A stretch of 64,000 nt of DNA, taken from Bacillota bacterium (GTDB taxonomy: Bacteria; Bacillota; Clostridia; Acetivibrionales; DTU013). Of the stretch, positions 38,889-47,395 are shown piece after piece. The stretch lies in NCBI GenBank assembly GCA_023433505.1, contig JAEZCO010000094.1, positions 62,001 to 126,000 of the forward strand. The letters run 5' to 3'. A model generated the notes under the pieces. It was given only the letters and a program-made list of their open reading frames with translations. It made no database searches and was not told where the DNA came from. Numbering within the stretch: position 1 is the first letter of the stretch; every line of letters starts with the position of its first letter. The position numbers were made by a program, and so were the translations under genes.

Positions 38889-40404
38889 TTTCTCCACCTC
38901 CGGCTGCCTTGATATATTTGAATGGGTCGGAGCCGTACCACTGCTCCGAATAGGGCAGCTTTGCATACCGGCTTAATTTTTTGTTGAACGTCGGGTTTTT
39001 CAGCTGCCTGTAGAGCCTGGATGCCAGCTCGTATACGCCTTTGTAGCCGATATAGCTTAAGCCGGTATTGTAAATGACATGGGTTGCCAATCCGAGCTTG
39101 GACGCAACGCCATTTCCATTCCAATGGCCAAGGAACACATCGGGTTTCAGCTTTTTCAACAGGTTTGCTTCTTCAAAGGGCTGCGCATTGGCAATATTGA
39201 TGACAAAATCCTTCTGAATGTTTTTTATCAGCTTGTCGTATTCCACATTGGCAAACTCGTCATGATGGTAGGAACGGATTCCCACCAGATCAAACCCCAA
39301 TTCGTTCAGAAGGCCCGACGTTGCCAATGCCCTGAATTCTCCGGCGCCTACGAATACCTTCTTTCCTTTGAAGACGGGCAGGAAATCTGCCAGCGCTGCT
39401 TTCAGCTCCTTTTCCTCTTCACGGACAAGCTTCTCCGCCAGCGGGCCCAAACCAAAAAACTCCGCTACCTCGCGGATCCATATGCTTGTATTTTCGATGC
39501 CTATAGGCATATGCTTCAGAATATAGGGTATTCCAAACTTCTCTTCAAGGAATTTCACAAAATAGTCGTCATGGGTAGGACATGTGCTGATGGATACCGC
39601 AGCATGGGTCACCTTATACATTTCCTCGGGCTTGGCAAAGATGGGAAAAACATTGGTTTCAAGGCCCAGGGCTGCAAGGAGCCTTATCAATTCAAGCTCG
39701 TCCACCCTTCCCATGGAGGAAACGTTCAGCAGGTTTACCGTCCGCTTTCTTCTGTAATTTTCCTTCAATTCTTCAAATTCATTTTCAAAAAGGGGCTTAC
39801 GGTCTTCCGGCTCATCCAGGAGCTTGCGCCCTATCCCATGATATACCGCGTCATAGGCGGTGGCCCAGATTTTTGTCTTAAAACCCTCGCAATGTACAGG
39901 AATGATCCTCGCGGAAACCTGAGACTGTATACGGTCCGCCACTCCATCGATATCATCTCCGATGATACCCGGTACGCAGCCTGCAACAACCGTAATGGTG
40001 GCAGGACGGTACCTGCGGTCCGCTTCAATGATGGCTTTTTCAAGCTTACCCTCGCCGCCGCTGATTACATCCGATTCATCCAATGCCGTGGAAAGCCACA
40101 TGGCATCCTTTACCTTACCCCAACGCACATTTCCGCCGCTCCTGACATTGGCATTCTGTGAATGGGCACATGAGCCGCAGCCGATAGCGCCATGCAAAAG
40201 CACCACATTATCCGGCAGGCTGTTCAGCATTGCAAGGCCTGGTAACAAAAGACAAATGGAGCCCTGTGTAAACACACGGTCACCATCGTCCATACAGCAG
40301 CCCCCAGTTTTCTTTGCCAGCCCGCATAGTGTTCCGCCGTATGTAATACAGGCTTTTAGACGGTCTTCTCTTTTGGGTGGCTCTCTATGGTCCAGATAGC
40401 TCAA
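38881..40404 (-). CDS. Nitrogenase-like component 1, NifD-type subunit
   Basis: 507 aa. The alpha-type P-cluster cysteines are all present: Cys51 (GSICLLLPG), Cys76 (HGAIGCGSC) and Cys143 (AGCVPGIIGDD). VHCEGF (Cys172) and DVISGGEGKLEKAI follow the NifD pattern. Cys275, in STCPTHDDYFVKFLEEKFGIP, aligns with the cofactor-binding Cys275 of NifD, so an active-site metal cluster is plausible. The His442 region (VIYNTGLSYIGYKG) lacks the HSWDY motif, so the second cofactor ligand differs. It is translated just ahead of the NifK-like subunit. No NifH, NifE/N or NifB gene lies in the window, so a reductase from elsewhere is needed. Not a true nitrogenase. Confidence 0.87.
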   Translation of the reverse strand: MSYLDHREPPKREDRLKACITYGGTLCGLAKKTGGCCMDDGDRVFTQGSICLLLPGLAMLNSLPDNVVLLHGAIGCGSCAHSQNANVRSGGNVRWGKVKDAMWLSTALDESDVISGGEGKLEKAIIEADRRYRPATITVVAGCVPGIIGDDIDGVADRIQSQVSARIIPVHCEGFKTKIWATAYDAVYHGIGRKLLDEPEDRKPLFENEFEELKENYRRKRTVNLLNVSSMGRVDELELIRLLAALGLETNVFPIFAKPEEMYKVTHAAVSISTCPTHDDYFVKFLEEKFGIPYILKHMPIGIENTSIWIREVAEFFGLGPLAEKLVREEEKELKAALADFLPVFKGKKVFVGAGEFRALATSGLLNELGFDLVGIRSYHHDEFANVEYDKLIKNIQKDFVINIANAQPFEEANLLKKLKPDVFLGHWNGNGVASKLGLATHVIYNTGLSYIGYKGVYELASRLYRQLKNPTFNKKLSRYAKLPYSEQWYGSDPFKYIKAAGGGENE

Positions 40405-40406
40405 TT

Positions 40407-41450
40407 TTACTGCACCTCCAAATTATTTATATATTCCCGCGCCGTTTCCACCATGGCACAGATGTTTTCCAACGGCACCCCGGGCGGTATGTCGCAGCCG
40501 GGCATGAGAATGTAGCTGCTGCCCGTGCCTGCTTTCTCAATACAAGCGCGGCATGCTGCCTTCACGCCTTCCGGAGTCTCGTTCTGCATAATTGCCACTG
40601 GGTTCATGTTTCCGGAAAAAGCCATCCTGTCCCCCACAAGCTCACGGGCTTTCGCCAGATCCACCTTGTAATCCAGGGAAATGTTGGCGGCGCCGGTTTC
40701 AGGGATCAAATCCAACCGGTTCGTTATATTGCCGCAAATATGGATACTTACGACTGCGCCTTTCTCCTTCACACGGTCGACAACTCTTTTTAAATAGGGA
40801 AGAGAAAATTCTCTGAATTGCTCCCGTGAAATAAGATCGCCGGAAGAGGTGGGATCCGCAATGGAGATAATGCCGGCACCGGCATTGATATAAGGCTCCA
40901 GGTACTGGAAGCAAAGCTCTGCCGTAAAGTCAAGCACCGCATGCACCGCTGCCCTATCCCTGTAAATATTCCGCATGATCCTCTCCACACCGTAAACATG
41001 TCCTGCAAGGGTAAAGGGACCCCATTGGCTTGCGCCCACAAGGGTCCTCTCACCCACAATTTTATTCAAAACTCCGGCAGTTTCCACAAGCAGATGAATG
41101 TCTTCATCTTCCTTTATGCCGTCAAGCCTCACTGAATCAATGGCCTTCGCATCCTTTAAAAGGACTTCCTGTATATCGGGAGTACCCTTTGCACGGAATT
41201 TGATTTTTCCGCCGATGGCTCGTATGGCCAGATTGTGGTACCCCGAGCCGGGCCATACGATATCGGAGTGAACGGTTTCATTGGTTTCCGCAATGATTTC
41301 CGCCGCTGGTCCGGGACCTATGGCCAGAGCTTTTTCAAGGGTCAGGCCCTTCCTGTTGAAGGTCCAGGCGCCGCCTGAAAGCAGCGCTACCGGCACCCGG
41401 GGAGTTTCTTGCATCGTTAAGGCATTTAGAATTATTTCCTTTGAATTCAT
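40407..41450 (-). CDS. MtaA/CmuA-type corrinoid methyltransferase (URO-D family), copy 1
   Basis: About 347 aa from the ATG at 41450 (AGGTGGGG upstream). It is a uroporphyrinogen decarboxylase-fold protein with the zinc-thiolate set of MtaA-like methyltransferases: His237 and Cys239 in SIHICGN, and Cys319 in LMPGCDIPP. Such enzymes move a methyl group between a corrinoid protein and a thiol or other acceptor. Its stop is 3 bp before the NifD-like start, so it is tightly coupled to the nitrogenase-like genes and probably acts on the same substrate pathway. A role in haem synthesis is unlikely. Confidence 0.88.
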   Translation of the reverse strand: MNSKEIILNALTMQETPRVPVALLSGGAWTFNRKGLTLEKALAIGPGPAAEIIAETNETVHSDIVWPGSGYHNLAIRAIGGKIKFRAKGTPDIQEVLLKDAKAIDSVRLDGIKEDEDIHLLVETAGVLNKIVGERTLVGASQWGPFTLAGHVYGVERIMRNIYRDRAAVHAVLDFTAELCFQYLEPYINAGAGIISIADPTSSGDLISREQFREFSLPYLKRVVDRVKEKGAVVSIHICGNITNRLDLIPETGAANISLDYKVDLAKARELVGDRMAFSGNMNPVAIMQNETPEGVKAACRACIEKAGTGSSYILMPGCDIPPGVPLENICAMVETAREYINNLEVQ

Positions 41451-41463
41451 AAACCCCACCTGT

Positions 41464-42498
41464 TTATTCTACACCCTCCAATTTGATAAAAGCGGCCTTG
41501 GCCAAAGCATCCGGATCCGTATCCTTTTCGAGTATACCGATTTCCTTCATTTCCTTTGCACCGTTGGTAACGGCATCCTGTCCGCCTTGAACCGAGGGCT
41601 CAAAATTGTAGTTTGCCAGAACCTGTGTATTTACTGTTACATCACCCGGCACATATTTTTTATCCACTTCGATTTGCGCAATTTCCTGCTGGTTGGAGTT
41701 TACCCAGCTCGCACCTTTCAGTATTGCTCTGGTTGCTGCTGCGGCGATGGCAGGATCCTTTTCAAGCAAGGTCCCGTTTACAACCACGAGGCAGCAATAT
41801 TCAAGGCTGAAGGGTTCATCGACTGCCGAATCATAAAGACTCTTGGCTTTACCATCATTCACCTGGATTTGAGCGAAGGGGTCCGCAACGGATATGGCAT
41901 CAACTTCACCCTTTTCAAGCGCGATGGGAAGCTCTGCATTGGGGAACACTTTCCATGTGACATCCGTCTTCGAATCAAGCCCTTCCTTGTTCAAAAGCCT
42001 GGATACCAGGATCATGGGGCCGCCGCCGAGTGCAGGCACTCCGATTGTCTTCCCTTTGAATTCCTTTACCGACGTAATTGCTGAGTCAGCCGGAATAAGA
42101 ATCTGTATGCAGCCGGTATGGATACCGGCGGTGAACTTGACATTCAAGCCTTGCTCGATAGGCTTTAACCACTGGTTCAGAAGTCCGTCGGTCACATCGA
42201 TCTTATTGGTTGCCAGCCCATCTTTTAGTGTATTGGCATCGCCTTTGATCAATTCCACATCCAGGCCCTCTTCCTTAAAGAACCCTTTCTCGTAAGCCGC
42301 AAATATCCCTGCTTCGCAAGTGTTGCCGAAATAGCCGACCTTGAGCTTTTTAAGTTCCTTTGACGCTGTTGTACCTGCTGCCGTCTGGCCTATGGTTGTC
42401 TGTCCTGATGTCGAAGCGCTTTTATTTCCGCATGCTGTCATACTCAGCAGTAATGCGCCAATGAGTGATACTCCGATAACGGTTCTAAGTTTTTTCAT
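41464..42498 (-). CDS. NMT1/SsuA-type ABC substrate-binding lipoprotein
   Basis: 344 aa. Lipoprotein signal with lipobox SMTAC (Cys23), then a type II periplasmic binding fold of the nitrate/taurine/sulfonate/THI5 family (VGYFGNTCEAGIFAAYEKGFF, GKTIGVPALGGGP). It should bind the small molecule imported by the permease and ATPase encoded 6.5 kb upstream in the same direction. It opens a separate sub-operon (binding protein, methyltransferase, NifD-like, NifK-like) with its own promoter and a leader hairpin. Confidence 0.88.
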   Translation of the reverse strand: MKKLRTVIGVSLIGALLLSMTACGNKSASTSGQTTIGQTAAGTTASKELKKLKVGYFGNTCEAGIFAAYEKGFFKEEGLDVELIKGDANTLKDGLATNKIDVTDGLLNQWLKPIEQGLNVKFTAGIHTGCIQILIPADSAITSVKEFKGKTIGVPALGGGPMILVSRLLNKEGLDSKTDVTWKVFPNAELPIALEKGEVDAISVADPFAQIQVNDGKAKSLYDSAVDEPFSLEYCCLVVVNGTLLEKDPAIAAAATRAILKGASWVNSNQQEIAQIEVDKKYVPGDVTVNTQVLANYNFEPSVQGGQDAVTNGAKEMKEIGILEKDTDPDALAKAAFIKLEGVE

Positions 42499-42621
42499 TT
42501 TTTGACTCCCCTCAATGATTGATATTTATTCAAAAAGCCTTATGTATCTTAAGCTTTTTAAAAACAAAACTTCTTGTGCCAAGCGGTCGATTTCTCTGGA
42601 ATAATTACCTTTTATAAAAAA

Positions 42622-42665
42622 AGGCTAAGCCAAACAGACCTGAACAGGCCCATATAGCTTAGCCT
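42622..42665 (-). terminator. Leader terminator/attenuator upstream of the binding-protein gene
   Basis: On the minus strand AGGCTAAGC (42665-42657) pairs with GCTTAGCCT (42630-42622), with an inner CCTG/CAGG hairpin, followed by TTTTTTT. It lies between the promoter at 42723-42751 and the ATG at 42498, so it can stop transcripts that start there as well as read-through from the DUF1847 gene. Confidence 0.75.
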
Positions 42666-42722
42666 CCAGTCTTTCTGGTCAGCTGCCGCAATGATAACCA
42701 AGTTTTCCTATCATATTAATAT

Positions 42723-42751
42723 ATCTTAAGATACAATCCCTAGAATGTCAA
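42723..42751 (-). promoter_or_regulatory. Promoter of the binding-protein / nitrogenase-like sub-operon
   Basis: Minus-strand -35 TTGACA (42751-42746), 17-bp spacer, -10 TAAGAT (42728-42723). Transcription would begin near 42716 and give a leader of about 218 nt containing small hairpins (ATGATA..TATCAT, CCAG..CTGG) and then the terminator at 42622-42665. No known riboswitch signature (S-box, B12 box, T-box) is visible. Confidence 0.6.
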
Positions 42752-42811
42752 TAGGTTTTATTTATAAATAATTAATATTTTATCCCTCGAATGCAATCCG
42801 GTCATTGACAC

Positions 42812-43480
42812 TCAAATATCGCCTTCCTGCAGCAGCCGCTTGTAGTAGAAGCCGCTGGTATATAAGGCAGCCGCCGGATTGTGCCCCAGCACCCTGTCCT
42901 TTGTAATGAGCGTGGTGACAGGAGCTTTGGAATACTTTATAAATAAGGAATCATGCCCTACACAGAGCCCGACGATCACATTCAGCTCGGTCTTCTCCTT
43001 ATTCAGCAGCCTGGCTTGCAGCACCGGATTGCAAAGCGCCTCATGACATCCCTTCTGCACCTTCAGCTCTTCCGGTATTCCTACCTCGGTCTTGTCTGTG
43101 GAACCCACCTTGCAGATAACACTGTAGCTTTCCAAGCCTTTTGCCTTGAGTATTTTGGCGAAGGTTTTCGCTTCGCTCATCAAGCCTATGCAGGTTGCGA
43201 TCCCGATTTTCTTCGCTCCGATACGTTTTGCAAAAGCGACGATTTCTTCAACTCTGGTAAGCTTTCCGTAATAGGTCCCTTCAATTTCTGCAGCCGCCCT
43301 GGAAATTTTCGCTACGAGTTCATCCTTTCTGTACAGCTCGTTGACTTTTTCAATTTCCGCATCCGGAGTCTGTGTTGTCAGGCAGAACTCGGGAAAACTC
43401 TTTTCTTTCCTGTAACAATTCAATACGCCGCAGTCGGAACAACTTAAGTTTTTCTTATCATTGCCCATTTTGACCACCAT
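42812..43480 (-). CDS. DUF1847 metal-binding protein
   Basis: 222 aa. N-terminal cysteine cluster (CSDCGVLNCYRKEKSFPEFC) likely binds a metal or Fe-S cluster. The rest is a soluble alpha/beta domain (AKRIGAKKIGIATCIGLMSEA; LNVIVGLCVGHDSLFIKYS) with further cysteines. DUF1847 proteins often accompany corrinoid and nitrogenase-like genes, but no function is established. The start could instead be the ATG at 43468. It lies between the corrinoid activator and the transporter binding protein in the same direction. Confidence 0.8.
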   Translation of the reverse strand: MVVKMGNDKKNLSCSDCGVLNCYRKEKSFPEFCLTTQTPDAEIEKVNELYRKDELVAKISRAAAEIEGTYYGKLTRVEEIVAFAKRIGAKKIGIATCIGLMSEAKTFAKILKAKGLESYSVICKVGSTDKTEVGIPEELKVQKGCHEALCNPVLQARLLNKEKTELNVIVGLCVGHDSLFIKYSKAPVTTLITKDRVLGHNPAAALYTSGFYYKRLLQEGDI

Positions 43481-43529
43481 CCCTTTCCCCGTGCCCCAGG
43501 CACAAAATTATGTGAAATCCGATGACATT

Positions 43530-45203
43530 TTAGAAATTCAGGCAGCTTACAAATACCCTGTCAAAATCCTTGTAATTGGCCAGTTCAAGCACCTCTACCT
43601 CTTTTACCAATCCGGCCATCAAGGTACGATAGGTTTTGTTCAGCAAAAACGCATTGCCTCCTGTTTTGGAGGTATTGCCTATAAACTCGATCTTTCCTTC
43701 CAGCTCAGAAGGCAAAAGGCCGATATTGATAAGGCTTTTCGCACGCAAGTGATATCCGAAGGAGCCTGCAATCAATACGCTGTCGACCTCCGAGGCTTTT
43801 ACCCCAAGGCTTTTAAGCAGGTATTCGATGCCGGCCCTTACTGCGCCTTTTGCCAGTTGTACCTGCCGGATATCCTTCTGCGTAAGCACGATGCTTTCGG
43901 ATATTTTGAAAACCGGTTTGCCGTCCTGCCGTACAAGTCTTTCCCTTAAGGCGGCAGAAATCTCTTCATCCGCTGCTTCGGCAAATTTACCGTTTTTATT
44001 GATGACGCCATGGGCTACCAGCTCTCCCACAATATCCAGTAGTCCGCTTCCGCAGATGCCTCTGGCTTCTTCGCCTCCGATGGTTTTAACAGTGATGCCC
44101 CCATTCTCTTCAATGTTAAAATATTCGATGGCTCCGGCCGCGGCCCTCATCCCATGGGTTATATTCATTCCTTCAAAGGCAGGTCCCGCAGCCGTTGACG
44201 TAGCCGAAAGCCTACCGTCCAGCCCGATCACCATTTCGCCGTTGGTACCGATGTCTACAAAAAGGGTAACACCTTTTTTATCATGCAATTGCGAAGCAAG
44301 GACCCCGGAAGTGATATCGGCGCCTACATAAGCGGATATCACCGGCGGAAGGTAAACAACGCCGAATTCGGATATTCCCAGCCTGTGTTCGGAGGCCTTT
44401 AAGTGGATGTCGCCGGTTATCTCAGGATTATATGGGTATTTCCCCAGGGAACTGGGGTTAATATTGGCCGCCAGATGCAGCATGCAGGTATTTCCGCTGA
44501 ATACGATTTCATAAATTCTTTGGGGGTTGACGCCGTTTCGTGAAGCCAACTCCGCCACCATCCGGGTGATTTCTTCCAGGAGTCCGGAATATAAAAGCTT
44601 TAATCCATTCTCTTCAGACCCGAGCTTTATCCTGGACAAAACATCCTGCGCATGGATTGCCTGGGGATTCAGTGACGACAGGGAATCCAGTTCCTTGCCG
44701 CTCTTCAGGTCCACAAGAGAGATAACCAATGTGGTGGTCCCTATATCGACAACAGCTCCGAAGCATTCATGGGTTGTATCGCCGTTTTCGCTTCCCAGAA
44801 GATCATTGCCGCCATATACCTGGGTGCGGCTCTCATATGGGTCAAACTTTTTGCTGATAAAGCCGTCCAGGCTTATATCAAAGCTTCTTCCGTGGTCCAA
44901 TATCTTTATGGTCCCACCTTGCCTGCTTTCAGAGGTTTCTACGGAGATATCCCCGTGTATCCTGGCTTCACAGGCCAATACAAAGCCTTGCTGCTCTTCT
45001 TCCTCCGAAACTTTGTGTCTTCCGCCCGTCACGATGTTTTCCGCTGATCCGGCCCCAAGCCTTACCTTGCACTTGCCGCACACGCCGGTGCCGTTGCAGG
45101 GCGACTCCACCGATATCTCCGCTTGCCTTGCCGCTTCCAGGATTGTTGTCCCCTCAGGCACCGTTATCGTCCTGTTTTCCTTGATAAATACAACTGTCGA
45201 CAT
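43530..45203 (-). CDS. Reductive activator of corrinoid proteins (RACo/RamA-like)
   Basis: About 557 aa. An N-terminal 2Fe-2S ferredoxin domain has Cys38, 44, 47 and 80 (longer-frame numbering; CNGTGVCGKC and FVLACEA), followed by the DUF4445/ASKHA ATPase domain (VVDIGTTTLVISLVDL, LFVDIGTNGEM, GICGSGLLDIVGEL, LIAGSFGYHL). It uses ATP to drive reduction of inactive Co(II) corrinoid back to Co(I). ATG at 45203 is taken as start; a TTG at 45209 with closer GGGAG spacing is an alternative. Its place among three methyltransferases and a corrinoid protein confirms a corrinoid methyl-transfer pathway here. Confidence 0.92.
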   Translation of the reverse strand: MSTVVFIKENRTITVPEGTTILEAARQAEISVESPCNGTGVCGKCKVRLGAGSAENIVTGGRHKVSEEEEQQGFVLACEARIHGDISVETSESRQGGTIKILDHGRSFDISLDGFISKKFDPYESRTQVYGGNDLLGSENGDTTHECFGAVVDIGTTTLVISLVDLKSGKELDSLSSLNPQAIHAQDVLSRIKLGSEENGLKLLYSGLLEEITRMVAELASRNGVNPQRIYEIVFSGNTCMLHLAANINPSSLGKYPYNPEITGDIHLKASEHRLGISEFGVVYLPPVISAYVGADITSGVLASQLHDKKGVTLFVDIGTNGEMVIGLDGRLSATSTAAGPAFEGMNITHGMRAAAGAIEYFNIEENGGITVKTIGGEEARGICGSGLLDIVGELVAHGVINKNGKFAEAADEEISAALRERLVRQDGKPVFKISESIVLTQKDIRQVQLAKGAVRAGIEYLLKSLGVKASEVDSVLIAGSFGYHLRAKSLINIGLLPSELEGKIEFIGNTSKTGGNAFLLNKTYRTLMAGLVKEVEVLELANYKDFDRVFVSCLNF

Positions 45204-45230
45204 CCGCAAATAAACTCCCGTCGTAATGAT

Positions 45231-46253
45231 TTACCGATTTTTTACCGTATCGGTCAAAGCCCTGATGTTTTCCAGAGAAGATGAGGTGCTGAGCCCGCAG
45301 GCGGGAGATATAATGTCAATCCCATCTTGTAAAAGTTTTTCCGTTTTTATCGATACTTTTTCCGGAGTAGAGAATTCCAGAAGAAAGGTACTTAAATTCC
45401 CCATGGTTGTAAGGGAGGGGAACTCGTCTTTCAACAAGCGCAGATTCACCAGCGCATCGGTACTTATGGCGTCTGCTTTGATCCGGGGTATAAGCTGCCA
45501 GACAATATTCATGTTTCCGCAAATATGAACAATGGCTTCTGCATTGATGGAGTGTATTCCGTCAAGAAGCTTGTTTAAATACCTTACCGCATACTCCTCG
45601 AACATTTTAGGTCCTAAAATCTCGCCTGTAGCCGTGGGGTCGCCGATGGATATGAGCGTCGCGCCGTTATCCAGCAAAAGCCTGGCATATTCAATCAAAA
45701 AATCCGTCACATAGTCCATGGCCCTGTGCGCATTTTCCTTGTCCTTTCTGAGTTCCTTCAGAAAAGTCATGGGGTCCACAATGGACGCGGCAGTACTTAC
45801 CGGACCCGTCAGATTTCCTATCACGGGCACATCCGGAAAAGCCTTTGACAGGCGGTAGCCTGCCTGAACAATGGTACCTATCCTTCCCGATTTCAGAATT
45901 TCGCCGGTATCTTTATACTTGATGGCCGATACCGACGGAAAAACCTCTTTCTGGATTTTGGGCTCGCAGGCGAGAGTGCCGAAGTTGACCTCACTTCCAA
46001 GGACCTCTGCCTCAACGGTCATGCAAAAGGGTATGCCAAAGTTTTCAAAGCCCGTATGCTCATTGACATCGTGAGAAAGCTCCGCCATCAGTTTATCGTC
46101 ATGATGGGCCTCCGGAAGGGTATGTCCCGTTTTGTTCATCACACCCACAACCGCGGCGTTCATCATTCCTCCCGGGCATACCACAGGGGGCCGGTCGGTT
46201 TTCTCTTTATGTAAAACCCTTACCAATCTTTCCTTTGGGCTGATTATACTCAA
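45231..46253 (-). CDS. MtaA/CmuA-type corrinoid methyltransferase, copy 2
   Basis: 340 aa with a TTG start preceded by AAAAGGTG. URO-D fold with the zinc ligand set His243 and Cys245 (IVHICGN) and Cys319 (SPACGLS). It diverges from copies 1 and 3 and has a Cys/His-rich N-terminal part (VVCPGGMMNAAVV), so it may bind a different methyl donor or acceptor. It sits between the activator RACo and copy 3 in one direction. Confidence 0.88.
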   Translation of the reverse strand: MSIISPKERLVRVLHKEKTDRPPVVCPGGMMNAAVVGVMNKTGHTLPEAHHDDKLMAELSHDVNEHTGFENFGIPFCMTVEAEVLGSEVNFGTLACEPKIQKEVFPSVSAIKYKDTGEILKSGRIGTIVQAGYRLSKAFPDVPVIGNLTGPVSTAASIVDPMTFLKELRKDKENAHRAMDYVTDFLIEYARLLLDNGATLISIGDPTATGEILGPKMFEEYAVRYLNKLLDGIHSINAEAIVHICGNMNIVWQLIPRIKADAISTDALVNLRLLKDEFPSLTTMGNLSTFLLEFSTPEKVSIKTEKLLQDGIDIISPACGLSTSSSLENIRALTDTVKNR

Positions 46254-46327
46254 CTTTTTTCACCTTTTCCTTTACTCCTGATGGTTTGTACCTTCCAAAA
46301 AAGCTCCGTTCAAGGAGTTGATCAGTT

Positions 46328-47395
46328 TTACAAATAAAGCTTTATCTTATCTTCCGTCAGCGGATAGCCTATTTCTCTGACGGTATCCAGCATTGCTTTT
46401 ATGTTTTCAAAGGGCGTCTCCGTAGGAAGGCTGCACCCCGAAGCGACAATATATCCCCGTGGGTTGTCAAAAGCCTTCAGCATACAGTCCACTACCGCCT
46501 GCCTGACGTCTCCCACGGTCCCTTGAAGCATTACTTCCGAGGGCTTTACATTCCCCATGAGCCGTACTCTTTCACCCACTTTTTTCCTGGCTTCCAGCAA
46601 ATCGGCGTCATTGTCTATACTGATACAGTCAGCTCCCGCATCAGCCATAAGCTCCCATATCTTGCCGGTCTTGCCGCAGATATGCAAGGTTACGGTCTTC
46701 CCCCTGGAGTGAATATAGTCGATCAACTGTTTCAAATACGGATAGGAAAATTCCTTAAACTGCTTTGGGCTGATAACGGTAGCGGAAGACATTGCGTCCG
46801 TCAGACTGGGAGTGCAGCCTGCGTCAATAATGGCTTTTGCATACCGGATATTGGTCTCCAGAGAAACCCTGCACAATTTATGCACTGCCTCAGGATCTTT
46901 CAGCGTAAGCCTTACAAGGCTTTCTGCTCCTATCAGCAAGGATGCGTTGGTAAATGGACAGGTAACGGCGCCTGTAACCGCGACCTCCTTCCCTACCGCG
47001 TCCACTGCAATCTTCATTGCTTCGAGCTGCTGCGGAAGATTTCCATCCTTATGGGGGTCGGCAGGCTCAAGGGCATCGATTTCCGAAACCCCGCTGATTG
47101 CCGGCGCCCCCAGATAAGCTGTCTCATCCTCCGGATAATGTACCGTAGCGCCCATTGCTTCCGCCTGGGTGTATAAATCGGTAAAAATCCGTATAATATC
47201 ATATTTAAAAAGCTTGTATGCAGCAATATGAGCTTTTGCCAGCAAAAGGCCGTTTCCACGGAATTCGGATATCCGGACGCCTATGACCCTGGCTGCCGTG
47301 TTGCCGACGATGGGCACGCATGGCAGACGGTCTACTGCCTGACCCTTATTATATGCACTCAGCCTTTCAATCGGCGTCAACTGATCCGCAGGCAT
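46328..47395 (-). CDS. MtaA/CmuA-type corrinoid methyltransferase, copy 3
   Basis: 355 aa. URO-D fold with His238 and Cys240 (LHICGKTG) and Cys321 (ASGCSLP). The ATG overlaps the TGA of the corrinoid-protein gene (ATGA) and follows GGAGGTG, so the two are translationally coupled and likely partners. It probably loads a methyl group onto, or removes it from, the corrinoid protein. Confidence 0.9.
   Translation of the reverse strand: MPADQLTPIERLSAYNKGQAVDRLPCVPIVGNTAARVIGVRISEFRGNGLLLAKAHIAAYKLFKYDIIRIFTDLYTQAEAMGATVHYPEDETAYLGAPAISGVSEIDALEPADPHKDGNLPQQLEAMKIAVDAVGKEVAVTGAVTCPFTNASLLIGAESLVRLTLKDPEAVHKLCRVSLETNIRYAKAIIDAGCTPSLTDAMSSATVISPKQFKEFSYPYLKQLIDYIHSRGKTVTLHICGKTGKIWELMADAGADCISIDNDADLLEARKKVGERVRLMGNVKPSEVMLQGTVGDVRQAVVDCMLKAFDNPRGYIVASGCSLPTETPFENIKAMLDTVREIGYPLTEDKIKLYL

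Noticed and set aside
39079..40161. 360-codon plus-strand frame opposite the NifD-like gene
   Set aside because: Shadow of the NifD-like coding frame; composition is low-similarity and no ribosome site precedes it.
37548..40404. True nitrogenase (NifDK) for nitrogen fixation
   Set aside because: No nifH, nifB, nifE or nifN nearby, shorter divergent subunits, loss of the HSWDY motif, and a sulfur/corrinoid context.
42668..42716. S-box, cobalamin or T-box riboswitch in the binding-protein leader
   Set aside because: None of the conserved core sequences of these classes could be found; only the generic attenuator layout is supported.
40407..47395. Haem-biosynthetic uroporphyrinogen decarboxylases (HemE)
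   Set aside because: All three have the zinc-binding His-X-Cys...Cys set of MtaA-like methyltransferases and sit with a corrinoid protein and RACo; no other haem genes are present.
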